A DNA stretch of 64,000 nucleotides from positions 11,963,001 through 12,027,000 of the forward strand of contig JAMPIT010000434.1 of NCBI GenBank assembly GCA_026261815.1, written 5' to 3'. Shown one piece after another: positions 11,201 through 20,039 of the stretch. The translations under genes and the position numbers were made by a program. Within the stretch, counting starts at the first letter, position 1. The number at the start of each line of letters is the position of its first letter. The stretch is from Monarcha castaneiventris obscurior. Its lineage: Eukaryota > Chordata > Aves > Passeriformes > Monarchidae. Below the pieces are notes generated by a model. That model was not told the origin of the DNA, made no database searches, and worked only from the letters and a program-made list of their open reading frames with translations.

Positions 11201-14200
11201 AACCCCCTAAATCCAGGGAATAAAACCCCCCGAAGCCAGGGAATAAAACCCCGAATCAAGGGTATAAACCCCCCAAACCCAGGGAATAAAACCCCCCGAA
11301 TCAAGGGAATAAAACCCCGAATCAAGGGAATAAACCCCCCAAATCCAGAGAATAAAACCCCCCAAATCCAAGGAATAAACTCCAAATCCAGAGAATAAAA
11401 CCCCACGAATTCAGGGAATAAAACCCCCTGGAATAAACCCCCCGAATCCAGGGACTAAACCCCCCGAATCCAGGGAATAAAAGCCCCAAATCCAGGGAAT
11501 AAACCCCCCGGAATAAACCCCCAAGTCCAGGGAATAAACCCCCGAATCCAGGGAACACCCCGGGCTCCAGGATCGGGAGCGCAGGGAAGGGAAGGGAAGG
11601 GAAGGGAAGGGAAGGGAAGGGAAGGGAAGGGAAGGGCTCAGCGCTGCCCTCTCCCTGCAGGGCTCCGGGCCGGGGCAGAGCCGGAGCAGCTGCGGTGTCA
11701 AGGTGAGGCTGATCCGCCTTGCCTGGATCCCGGGAAATGGGCTGGGATCGGCATTCCCGACCACCCCAGCCACATTCCCACATCCTATCCATGCTGCCAT
11801 CCGTGCTCCCATCCACATTCCCATCTATCCCATCCATATTCCCACACCCCAGCCACGTTCTCACATCCCACCCATGTTCCCACATCCCATCCACATTCCC
11901 ATCTGTGTTCCCCGACATCCCATCCACGTTCCCGACCACCCCATCCACGTTCCCACATCCATCCACCATCCCATCCACATTCCCACATTGCATCCATGAT
12001 CCCATCTATATTCCCAAACATCCCATCCACGTTCCCATCCACGTTCCCACCACCCACACCACCACCCACCACCCCATTCATGTTTCCACCATCCCATCCA
12101 TGTTCCCTCCTGGCCATCCCATGTTCCCGAACATCCCATCCATGTTCCCATCCACATTCCCAACCACCCCCTCCATGTTCCCCAACATCCCATCCATGTT
12201 CCCATCCACGTTCCCACACCCTGTCCCTGTTCCCACCCCCATTCCCAGCCACTCCCGCCCCGTGTCCCTGTGCGTGGATGATCCCACCTGGGGCAGATCC
12301 GAACCCTTCCCTGTGGGAACACTCCAGTCCTTCCCACCCATCCTTTCCTCCCACAAAATCCCGCAAAGATCCCAAATCCCACGATCCCTTCATGCCCTTC
12401 TCCTCCACCCATGGATCCGGGATGGATGTGGGGATGGATCTGGGATGGATCTGGGGATGGATCCAGGAGCTGATTTGGGGATGGATTTGGTGATGGATGT
12501 TGGGATGGATTTGGTGATGGATATTGGGATGGATTTGGGATGGATTTGGTGATGGATTTGGGATGGATACGGAATGGATCTGGGGACGGATCTGGGATGG
12601 ATCTGGTGATGGATCCAGGAATGGATGTGGGGATGGATCTGGGATGGATTTGGGAAGGATTTGGGATGGATTTGATGATGGATGTTGGGATGGATCTGGT
12701 GATGGATCTGGGATGGATCCAGTGACAGATCCAGGAACGGATGTGGGGATGGAGCTGCGGGATCTCTCCCTGTGTTTGGCTCTTTCCCTAAATTTGGATC
12801 TCTTCCTAAATTTGGATCTTCCCCTGAATTTGTCTCTCCCTGACTTTGGCTCTCTCCTGCGTTGGGCGCTCCCAGTGCTTCCTGGACGGTCCCTATGGAA
12901 CGCCGAGCCGGCGCATTTTCCGGTCGGAGCACGCCGTGCTCATCGGGGCCGGCATCGGCATCACCCCCTTCGCCTCCATCCTGCAGAGCATCATGTTCCG
13001 GTGGGTCCCAGCCCCGGGAATCCGGGAATGGCCCGGAATGGCCCAGCCCACGGCCCTGACGGGATCTGGGATGCACGGCTGGGCAGAGCTGTCCTCCCAC
13101 ACCTCTTCCTTGGGATTCCTTCCTTGGGATTTGTTCATTGGGATTCATTCCTTGGGATTTGTGCCTTGGGATTCGTTCCCGTGGCCGCAGGCGGGGCCTC
13201 CCTCCGGGCCAGGCTTTTCCTTGGGAATTTGGGCTGCAGGAAAGGCGCTGGATGGAGGTCGGACGTGGACAGGAAGCGGGAAAGGAAGGGCGGGAATGGG
13301 CAGGAAAGGGCAGCAAGGAGCGAGGATGGGCAGGAAAGGGCAGGAAGAGGCAGGAATGGGCAGGAAGGAGCGGGAAAAGGCGGGAAAAGGCAGGAAGGAG
13401 CAGGAAAGGGCAGGAAGGGGAAGGAAAAGGGAGGAAAAGGTGGGAAAAGGCAGGAATGAGCAGGACGGGGAAGGAATGGGCAGGAAAAGGCAGGAAGGAA
13501 CAGTAAGAGTCAGGAAAAGTCAGGAAGCGGCAGAAAAGGCAGGAAAAGACAGGAAGAGGCAGGAAGCGGCAGGAAAAGTCGGGAAAAGCCAGGAAGCGGC
13601 GCTCCCACGCAGGTACCGGCGGCGGAAGCAGAGCTGCCCCAGCTGCCACTTCTCCTGGAGCGAGGAACGGCGGGATGAGGAGATGACGCTCCGGAAGGTG
13701 GGAACGGGAGTGGGAGGGAATTGTGGGATCCAGGATTGCCCTGGGATGGGGCTGGAGAGCCCAGGAGCTTCCCTCAAATCCAGGGGGTTTGGGAATGGGG
13801 GATGGATCCGGGATGGATTTGGGGATGATCCAGGATGGATCTGGTGATGGATTTGGGATGGATTTGGTGACGGATTTGGGATGGATCTGGGAATGGATGT
13901 GGTGACGAGATCTCTGGATGGATTTGGGGATGGATCTGGGATGGATCCAGGGATGGATTTGGGATGGATTTGGTGATGATCCAGGATGGATCTGGTGATG
14001 GATTTGGGATGGATCTAGAATGGATTTAGTGATGGATCTGGGGTGGATCCTGGGAACGGATCCGGGGACGAATCTGGGATGGATCCAGGATGGGTCTGGT
14101 GATGGATTTGGAATTGATCCGGGATGGATCCGGTGACGGATCTGGGATGGATTTGGTGATGGATCTGGGGTGGATTTGGGATGGATCTGGGATGGATTCT

Positions 14201-15593
14201 GGACGGATCCGGTGACCGCCCGAGCCGTGCCCTCCCTTCCAGGTGGATTTCATCTGGATCACGCGGGAGCAGCAGCACCTGCAGTGGTTCCTGGGCCTCC
14301 TGTCCCGGCTGGAGACGGAGCAGGAGGAGCTGGAGCCGGGAGGTGAGCGGGACGCGCCGGGATCATTCCCGGGAAGACGCCCGCCCCGGGACGGCTCCCG
14401 GAGCGCGGCCACGTCCCCGAGGGCAGCCGGGATCCCTGGAATTCCCAGGGAACTTCCTGGAGCTGCACCTGTACATGACCTCGGCGCTGGCCAAGGGCGA
14501 CGTCAAGGCCCTGGGGCTGCAGGTGGCCCTGGAGCTGCTGGCGGCACAGGAAAACCGGGATTCCATCTCCGGCCTCCGGAGCCGCACCCAGCCCGGCCGG
14601 CCCGACTGGGCCAAGGTGAGCCCGGGGAACGGGAATGGGGGTGGGAATGGGAATGCTGGGGGCCTGGAGAGGCTGGGAATGGGAATGGGAATGGGAATGC
14701 TGGGGGTCTGGAGAGGCTGGGAATGGGAATGGGAATGCTGGGGGTCTGGAGAGGCTGGGAATGGGAATGCTGGGGCCTGGAGAGGCTGGGATGGGAATGG
14801 GAATGGGAATGCTGGGGGTCTGGAGAGGCTGGGAATGGGAATACTGGGGGCCATGGAGAGGCTGGGACTGGGAATGCTGGGGCCCTGGAGAGGCTGGGAA
14901 TAGGAATGGGAATGCTGGGGGCCTGGAGAGGCTGGGAATGGGAATACTGGGGGCCATGGAGAGGCTGGGAATGGGAATGCTGGGGCCATGGAGAGGCTGG
15001 AATGGGAATGGGAAGGCTGGGGGCCCTGGAGAGGCTGGGATGGGCTAAAGCAGGAAGGGATCGGAGAATCGGGGAATGGGTGGGGCTGGGAATGGAAAAT
15101 GATCTCACTCCAACCCTGGAATCTGGCTCAGGGATCAGGGAATTGGGGAGTGGGATCGGAGAAACAACCAACTGGGATCAGGGATTGGGATCAGGGACTC
15201 AGGGAATGGGATTGGGGAATGGGATTGGGGAATGGGATCAGGGAGTCAGGGATTGGGATCGGGGAATCATGGAAAGGGATCAGGGAACAGGATCGGGGAC
15301 TCAGGGCATGGGATCAGGGAATCAGGGCATGGGATCAGGGACACAGGGACTGGGATCAAGCACTCAGGGCCGGGGCCGGGCTGGGCGGGCTCCGCGGCTG
15401 CCCTGATCCCAATCCCTGATCCCAATCCCTGATCCCAATCCCTGATCCCGTTCCCGGGCAGCTGTTCGGGAAGGTGGCAGCGCAGCGGCGCGGCCGCGTC
15501 CGGGTGTTCTTCTGCGGCTCCCCGGCGCTCGCCGGCCTCGTGCGGGGCCACTGCCGCGCCTTCGGATTCCGCTTCTCCCGGGAAAACTTCTGA
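2212..15593 (+). CDS. NOX5: NADPH oxidase 5 (Ca2+-dependent superoxide-producing oxidase)
   Basis: Integral-membrane flavocytochrome that moves electrons from cytosolic NADPH through FAD and two hemes to O2, triggered by Ca2+ binding to its EF hands. Coding exons read by splice site and phase: 2212-2331, 3222-3372, 4189-4399, 4891-5188, 6152-6305, 7538-7683, 8571-8753, 9587-9719, 9933-10081, 10870-10938 (tentative), 11661-11702, 12876-13000, 13613-13697, 14243-14342, 14449-14615, 15462-15593. Sum 2265 bp, 754 aa, close to human long forms. Four EF hands lie in residues 1-160; the first is degenerate, the others keep DxDGSGS loops. Heme histidines are visible in HSAAH and in the HQCY...LLHGRHFWKW segment. 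FAD motif HPFSISSAPEQ, then DGPYGT, NADPH motif GAGIGITPF, CPSC pair, and the canonical C-terminus ending RENF. The start was chosen because MGAAADAEWLRWV matches the human shorter N-terminus. Odd points: a 36-bp coding triplication in exon 4, tandem arrays on both sides of exon 5, and a 106-bp intron 14. Confidence 0.95.
2340..2690 (+). repeat. NOX5 intron 1 minisatellite with donor-like copies
   Basis: Tandem units of the GGGAAAGAGGGAATGGGATC type fill intron 1 directly after the exon 1 donor (GAAGGAG then GTCAGG). Related GAAGAGGTCAGGGATTTGTG and GAAGGGGTCAGGGATCC segments recur near 2590 and 2656, so the unit seems to include the exon 1 end and its donor. Confidence 0.7.
2826..3180 (+). 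mobile_element. CR1 LINE 3'-end fragment
   Basis: Sense-oriented CR1 tail: landmarks in order are GAGCTGGGAATGTTCACCTG, CTTCCAGGGCCTAAAGGGGC, GGGACAGGACACAGGGAATG, GGAAGCTGTGGCTGCCCC and CCAAGGCCAGGCTGGATCC, followed by a degraded GATGAGCTTT end. It is 5' truncated, as most CR1 copies are, and ends about 40 bp before NOX5 exon 2. Confidence 0.9.
3705..4175 (+). repeat. Tandem duplication in NOX5 intron 2
   Basis: A segment containing GGAGGAACATTCCCAAATAT, then CCAATTCCCATTATCCCGTC, then GATTTTCCACCCC occurs at about 3711 and again about 300 bp later, with a partial third copy. The last partial unit reaches the exon 3 acceptor at 4188. Confidence 0.7.
4430..4840 (+). repeat. GGGATGGGGTTGGG array in NOX5 intron 3
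   Basis: G-rich tandem units (GGGATGGGGCAGGGTTTGG and variants) fill the intron between exon 3 and exon 4. Runs of three to four G are frequent enough for G-quadruplex formation on the sense strand. Confidence 0.75.
4935..5045 (+). repeat. NOX5: 36-bp in-frame coding repeat inside NOX5 exon 4
   Basis: Within exon 4 the unit CGCTGCTTTTCCCGGGAATT and its flanks are repeated three times at 36-bp spacing, near 4940, 4977 and 5013, the third being the most diverged. In frame it encodes RCFSREFW, RCFSREFW and RWFSREC, 12 residues apart, just before the first membrane segment. Human NOX5 has one comparable element here (L-T-R-A-Y-W). The period is a multiple of three, so the frame stays open. Confidence 0.85.
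5280..5735 (+). repeat. CATTCCCCATTGTCCCC array, NOX5 intron 4
   Basis: Pyrimidine-rich tandem units of about 18-25 bp (CATTCCCCATTGTCCCCC and variants) fill the first half of intron 4. No exon was found in it. Confidence 0.8.
5732..6151 (+). repeat. Array copying the NOX5 exon 5 acceptor and exon start
   Basis: At least five intronic copies of the acceptor plus exon start, CCAG then GCGCTGATGCTGCGCCGTTC, occur with exon-like starts near 5736, 5789, 5863, 5925 and 6062, plus a degenerate copy near 5993, ahead of the real exon start at 6152. Copies are separated by GATCCCATTCCCAATCCC-type pyrimidine spacers, which provide polypyrimidine tracts. Confidence 0.9.
6306..6665 (+). repeat. Array copying the NOX5 exon 5 end and donor
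   Basis: The exon 5 end GGCACACAGCG followed by donor GTCAGT is repeated about eight times downstream of the true donor at 6306. Donor-like GT positions fall near 6376, 6458, 6524, 6551, 6579, 6600, 6621 and 6649. Spacers are CATGGGCTGGGCTGGGC-type. Confidence 0.9.
6960..7515 (+). repeat. CATTCCCGGGTGGGCATTCC array, NOX5 intron 5
   Basis: Roughly thirty units of 17-18 bp (CATTCCCTGTGGGC, CATTCCCGGGTGG, CATCCCTGGGTGG) run almost to the exon 6 acceptor. Long open frames on both strands here are repeat-encoded and are not genes. Confidence 0.9.
7855..8385 (+). mobile_element. Three consecutive CR1 3'-end fragments
   Basis: Three sense CR1 tails follow one another: about 7860-8010 (GAAGCTGCGGCTGCCCCTGG), about 8050-8170 (GGGATAGCGGGAATGTCTCT then CCAACCCAACCAAAGCATTC) and about 8228-8385 (GATATTGGGAAGGGATTCCT then GTCCTTTCCAAGCC). 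They sit in NOX5 intron 6 and are either nested insertions or a local duplication. Confidence 0.8.
8760..9205 (+). repeat. CATCCCAAATCCCAC array, NOX5 intron 7
   Basis: Pyrimidine-rich tandem units of CATCCCAAATCCCA and CCATCCATCCATC type directly follow the exon 7 donor. The next stretch, 9206-9586, is unique intronic sequence in which no exon is seen; it contains a reverse-strand AATAAA (TTTATT near 9285). Confidence 0.85.
10085..10780 (+). repeat. About 40-bp minisatellite, NOX5 intron 9
   Basis: About sixteen units of the form CCCATGGAATGGGAATTTGT with a variable linker. The array begins right after the assigned exon 9 donor (GTGAGG at 10082) and ends about 90 bp before the tentative exon 10. 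Confidence 0.9.
11105..11640 (+). repeat. 22-bp array carrying AATAAA, followed by (GGGAA)n
   Basis: Units of the form GGGAATAAACCCCCCAAATC repeat with a 20-23 bp period from about 11110 to 11560 and carry about seventeen sense AATAAA hexamers. They are followed by about ten pure GGGAA pentamers (11585-11636), ending 24 bp before the exon 11 start at 11661. Confidence 0.9.
11755..12290 (+). repeat. CATCCCATCCACGTTCCCA array, NOX5 intron 11
   Basis: Pyrimidine-rich minisatellite units of CATCCCATCCATGTTCCC type between exon 11 and the next array. Confidence 0.85.
12400..12765 (+). repeat. GATGGATTTGGGATGGATCTG array, NOX5 intron 11
   Basis: Tandem GATGGATCTGGTGATGGATT-type units. The same family reappears in intron 13 at about 13800-14215, so two arrays of one unit lie in different introns of the gene. 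Confidence 0.85.
13240..13605 (+). repeat. Polypurine GGCAGGAAAA array abutting the exon 13 acceptor
   Basis: About 360 bp of AGGAAAGGGCAGGAAGGAGC-type units, almost pure purine on the sense strand, extend to within about 10 bp of the acceptor (CTCCCACGCAG then exon at 13613). Confidence 0.9.
13800..14215 (+). repeat. GATGGATTTGGTGATGG array, NOX5 intron 13
   Basis: Same unit family as the array at 12400-12765 (GATGGATCTGGGATGG and variants). Confidence 0.85.
14620..15455 (+). repeat. NOX5 intron 15 minisatellites
   Basis: From 14620 to 15055 a unit CTGGAGAGGCTGGGAATGGG with GAATGCTGGGGG is repeated about twelve times. From 15130 to 15455 it changes to GGGATCAGGGAATCAGGG, then CCCAATCCCTGAT triplets that form the pyrimidine tract of the last exon's acceptor. 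Confidence 0.85.
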
Positions 15594-15619
15594 GCCGCCC
15601 CGCCCGGCTCCGGGACACG

Positions 15620-16500
15620 GGGCTGGGCTGTGGGATTGGGGTGGGTGGGGTTGGGATGGGTGTTCTGGAGCTTTGGGATGGAGGAATGGGATCCTGGAGC
15701 CTGTGGGATTGGAGGGGAGAACCAGAGGGATTTGGGACGGAAGGATGGCTCCTGCAGCATCAAATTCCACAGATTTGGGATGGAGGAATGGGATACTGGA
15801 GTGGATGGAATTGGGATGGATGTTCTGGAGCTTTGGGATGGAGAGATGGGATCCTGGAGCACCAAGATCCATGGATTTGGGATGAGGGATGGGATCCTGG
15901 AGAAGGTGGGATTGGGATGGATGGGATTGGAGGGGAGAACCAGAGGGATTTGGGATGAGGGATGGATCCTGTGTCACCCTGCAGGGATTTGGGATGGAGG
16001 GGTGGGATCCTGGAGCACCAAGATCCATGGATTTGGGATGAGATCCTGGAGCAGGTGGGATTGGGATGGGTGTTCTGGAGGATCCATGGGATTGGAGGGG
16101 AGAACCAGAGGGATTTGGGATGGAAGGATGGCTCCTGCAGCACCAAAATCCATGGATTTGGGATGAGGAATGGGTCGTGTGTCACCTTCCCAGGATTTGG
16201 GATGAGGGATGGGATCCTGGAGGACTCTGGGATGGAGGAGATGAGGTGCCGGGGCACCTTCCTGGGATTTGGGCTCCTTTGGGATTCAGGCTGCTTTGGG
16301 ATCTGGGATTCTTTGGAATCTGGGCTGCTCTGGGATTCGGGATTCTTTGGGATTTGGGATCTGGGCTGCTTTGGGATTTGGGATCCGGGAAGCTTTGGGA
16401 TTTGGGATGATCTGCGGAATTAGGGATGATTTGGGGAATTTGGGATTCTTTGGGATCTGGGCTGCTTTGGGATCTGGGAAGCTTCGGGATTTGGGACCCG
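15620..16500 (+). repeat. Tandem arrays in the NOX5 3' UTR or downstream
   Basis: Units such as GATTTGGGATGGAGGAATGG with GATCCTGGAG (15640-16240), then GGGATTTGGGATCTGGGCTG (16260-16500). They follow the NOX5 stop at 15591-15593 and lie before the first AATAAA, so they may be transcribed as 3' UTR. Confidence 0.8.
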
Positions 16501-16720
16501 CCGGTGCCACAGGAGGGCGCTGCAGCCCCTGGAACGGGGAACGCGCTTCCCAAACCCCCCAGAATCCCTGGAAAAGCGGCCTTTGGATTTGGGATTGGAA
16601 TCAGGGTCAGGATGAACCCGGAGCTGCTCCGATCCCGGTGCCATCCATGGAAAACTCCTGCAATTTTTCCCTTCCCAGCTGCCATTCCCGGTCCCTCCCC
16701 GGTTCCCTTTGGGATTTGGG

Positions 16721-16768
16721 AATAAACGAGAAAAAAATGTGAATTTTCCCTTTGCATTTGGGAATAAA
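16721..16768 (+). terminator. Candidate NOX5 poly(A) signals
   Basis: Two sense AATAAA hexamers at 16721-16726 and 16763-16768, about 1.13 kb after the NOX5 stop. These are the first canonical signals downstream of the gene, but no cleavage site can be fixed from sequence alone. Confidence 0.5.
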
Positions 16769-17109
16769 CCAGGGAAAAAAATGGGAATTTTCCCTTTGGA
16801 TTTGGGAATGAACCAAGGAAAAAATGGGAATTGTGGGGCTGATGCTGCTCATGGAAGCAGTTCCAGCTCCTGGAAAAACTTGGGATGGGAAGCGGTGTCC
16901 GGGAGGCGCCGCTGCCTCCAGCCCTGATGGGGCTCGGTTTTCCTGGGAAACCATCGGGAATGTGGGAATTGGGAGCTGCAGTGGCCGTGGATGCCGATTC
17001 CTCTGGGAATTAATTCCTGATTTTCCAGCCTTTTCCGGCTGGAACGGAGCAACAGCTCCTGCTTGGAAAGGAGCAGAATTCCCGGGATGAACAGAATTGA
17101 GCAGAATTC

Positions 17110-17335
17110 CCGGGATGAGAATTCCCAGGAATAGCAGAATTCCCAGGGGGGATTTTTTCCCAATTTTCCCGATTTTTTTTCCCGATTTTCCCAATTTTTC
17201 CCCCAATTTTCCTGATTTTTTTACCCAATTTTCCTCAATTTTCCCGATTTTTTTCACAGTTTTCCCATTTTTTTTCCCCAATTTTCCCGATTTTTTCTCC
17301 CAATTTTTTCTCAATTTTTTTCCCCAGTTTCCCCC
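17110..17335 (+). repeat. TTTTCCCAATTTTCCCGATTTT array
   Basis: T-rich tandem units (TTTTCCCGATTTTTTTCCC and variants) in the NOX5-GLCE intergenic space. The flanking stretches 16775-17110 and 17336-17420 show no gene. Confidence 0.8.
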
Positions 17336-17420
17336 TCAGCTCTCCCTGAGGGCCCTGCCGCAGGAAATCCGCCTTGCCCGGGCCGCCCCTCCCCGCCCAG
17401 CTCCCGCTTCCCCTCGGTAA

Positions 17421-18060
17421 CGATTGATTAGTCATTAATCAATCATTAATCGATCATTAATTACTCATTAATCCCCCCCCAACCCGCGCAATTAAAGCCG
17501 GCGGCTCCCGCCTCACGCGGCCCCGCCACGTGACCACTCGCTGGGCGGGGCCCAACCGCAGCCAATCAGCGCCGCGCTCTGTCCGGAAGCCCCGCCCCCC
17601 ACCCAACGCGCGGCTCTGATTGGCTGCCGCCGGGCCGCGCCCGCGCGCGCCGCTCTCGCGGGGAGCCGGGGCGGGGCCGCTCCTCCCGGGGCTGAGGGAG
17701 CCGGGCCGGGCCGGGGGGGGGGCGGTGCCACCGCGGGGCTGAGGCGTCTCCGGGGCCGGGCCGGGGCTGCGGGGCAGCGGCGGGAGCGGCGGCGGGAGCG
17801 GTTCCGGTGTTCCCGGGGCCGCGCCGCTTCCGCCCCGCCCCGCCCGGCGCCGTTGTGGCGGCGGCACCGCCGCTCCGCGTGTTCCTATTGGCCGGCGCCC
17901 CGCGCGCGCGCCTCCCACCGCGGGCTCCTATTGGCTGCGCCGCGCGAGGGGCGGGGCCCGGCGCGGCCCCCTCCGTGCTCCCCCCGCGGCCCCGCGCGGA
18001 GGTTCCGGCGCTCGGCAGGGCCCGGGTCCGGGTAAGGAGCGGGCCCGGAATTCCCGGGAA
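17421..18060 (+). promoter_or_regulatory. CpG-island promoter of GLCE
   Basis: Very CpG-dense block. Visible sites: CACGTG E-box 17527-17532; CCAAT 17562-17566; ETS-like CCGGAAG 17583-17589; ATTGG 17619-17623, 17887-17891 and 17930-17934; several GGGCGGGG/CCCCGCCCC Sp1-type boxes. No TATA box is seen. Just upstream, four CATTAA motifs at 17433, 17444, 17455 and 17466 sit at exact 11-bp steps. CCAAT and GC boxes without TATA are typical of housekeeping promoters, which fits GLCE. Confidence 0.85.
17960..18031 (+). other. GLCE: Candidate GLCE non-coding exon 1 (5' UTR) with donor
   Basis: A strong donor, GGGTCCGG then GTAAGGAG, lies at 18031/18032 at the downstream edge of the CpG island. The exon's 5' end is not visible; it lies somewhere downstream of the ATTGG boxes. 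The next exon would be the one containing the ATG at 21549. Confidence 0.6.
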
Positions 18061-18359
18061 TTCCCCGGGAATGGGATCGGGATCGGGAATGGGACCGGGA
18101 ATGGGGGGAATGGCAGCGGGATCGGGCGGCGCTGGCGGCGCTGGGGCCGCCCCGGGGTCGCTGCCGGGATGGGATCGGTGGGAATTTGGGAATTCGGGAT
18201 TTGGGAATGCGGGAATGGGGGCTGGGGAATTGGGGGACGAAGGCTCGGGAATTGCGGGCTGCGGAATTCAGGGATCCAGGGAATGCCGGGCGCTGGGAGC
18301 GGATCCCGCTCCGCCCCTTCCATGGGCAGGGACAGCCCCGGAATCCCGGGAAAGGCGCA

Positions 18360-19800
18360 GCGGCCGCGCTCCTTTTCCAGGGAATTCTGCCCCTTTTCCA
18401 GGGAATTCTGGCCGTATTCCAGGGAATTCTGCCCGTTCCCATGGATTCTGGCCCTTTTCCATGGATTTGTGGTGATTTCCCTTGGAGTTCTAGCCGTTTT
18501 CCTTGGATTCTCGGGCATTTTCCATGGAATTCTGGCTGTTTTTAGTGGATTCATGGTGATTTTCTATGGAATTCTGCCCGTTTCCCGTGGAATTCTGCTT
18601 ATTCCCCATGGAATTCTGCCCGTTTCCCTTGGAATTCTGGCTGTTTTCCTTTCCCTGGACTCTTGGGCATTTTCCATGGAATTCTGCCCATTTTGTGTGG
18701 ATTCGTGCCCATTTTCCAAGGAATTCTGGGCATTTCCATGGAATTCTGGCTGTTTCCCATGGAATTCTGCCCCTTTCCCATGGAATTCTTCCCGTTTTCC
18801 ATGTATTTGTGGTGATTTTGCATGGAATTCTGCCCCTTTTCCATGGAATTCTGCCCCTTTTCCATGGATTCGTGGTGATTTTCCATGGATTTTTGCCCCT
18901 TTTCCATGGAATTCTGGCCCTTTCTCATGGAATTCTGCCCATTTCCCACGGATTCTTTGCTCTCAGGCACCACAAATCCCGGCGGGAATCTCTCCCAGCC
19001 CAGCTCGGGGGAAATCCGGGAATATCGGCTCGGAATTGCAGGAATTGCAGCTCCATGGAATTCCCAATTCCCAGCTGCCTCTGGAACGGGCACAGAGCGA
19101 TTCCAGCTGGGAAATTCCAGGGGAAGTTCCAGGGGAAGGAGCTGCGGGATCTGAGGATTTTCCTGGAATTCTGAGAAATTTCCTGGGAATTCGAGGATTT
19201 TCCTGGGATTCGGAGGATTCCATGGAATCTTGAGGGTCTTTTCTATAAATCCGAGGATTTTCCTGGAAATTTGAGGGTTTTTTTCTGGGAATACGAGGAT
19301 TTTCCTGAATTCTGAGCGTTTTCCTGGGATTCTGAGAATTTTCTGTGGAATCTTGAGTTTTTTCCTGGGAATCCCAGGATTTTCCTGGAATTCTGAGTTT
19401 TTTTTCTGGAAATTTGAGGGTTTTTTCTGGGAACCCGAGGATTTTCCTAGGACTCTTGAGTTTTTTTCTGGGAATCCCAGGATTTTCTTGGGAATAACAG
19501 GATGTTCCTTGGGATTCTGAAGATTTTTCTGGAATTCCAAGGATTTTTCTGGGAATCCCGGGATTTTCTATGGAATTCTGAGATTTTTCTGGGAATTCTG
19601 AGGACTTTTTTGGGAATAACAGGATTTTCCATGGAATTTGAGGGTTTTTCTGGGAATCTGAGGATTTTCCATAGAATCTTGAGGTTTTTTCTGGGAATTT
19701 GAGGATTTTCCATGAAATCTGAGGGTTTTTTTATGAGAATCCCAGGATTTTCCTGGAATTCCGAGTTTTTCCCTGGGAATCCCAGGATTTTCCCGCTCCA
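18360..19800 (+). repeat. TTTTCCATGGAATTCTG arrays, GLCE intron 1
   Basis: From 18375 to 18960, about twenty-five units of CCCTTTTCCATGGAATTCTG; from 19130 to 19800, related GAGGATTTTCCTGGGAATTC units. GAATTC and CCATGG occur in most units. The short stretch between them (about 18965-19130) is unique. Confidence 0.9.
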
Positions 19801-20039
19801 GGGCTGCTGCAGCTCCGTTTATTCCTGGTTTTCCCGCAGGAATCCCACGAGGAATCTCCCTCAGCCCATCCCGGGATCGCTGCCGGAAGCTCGGGATGCG
19901 TTAGAATTCCGGGAATTCCCTTCCCTTAGGGTGAGAGCGGGGCCGCCTTTCCCCATTCCCGTTCATTCCCAGCTCCCTCGGGATAATCCCAGCTCCTCTC
20001 CCACTTTTCCGGCTTTTCCCGAGGGTTTGGGGCTGATCC

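Noticed and set aside
16507..16520. CTCF-like CCACAGGAGGGCGC
   Set aside because: The central AG dinucleotide is displaced by one base relative to the CTCF core consensus, so it is a weaker match than the site at 43346.
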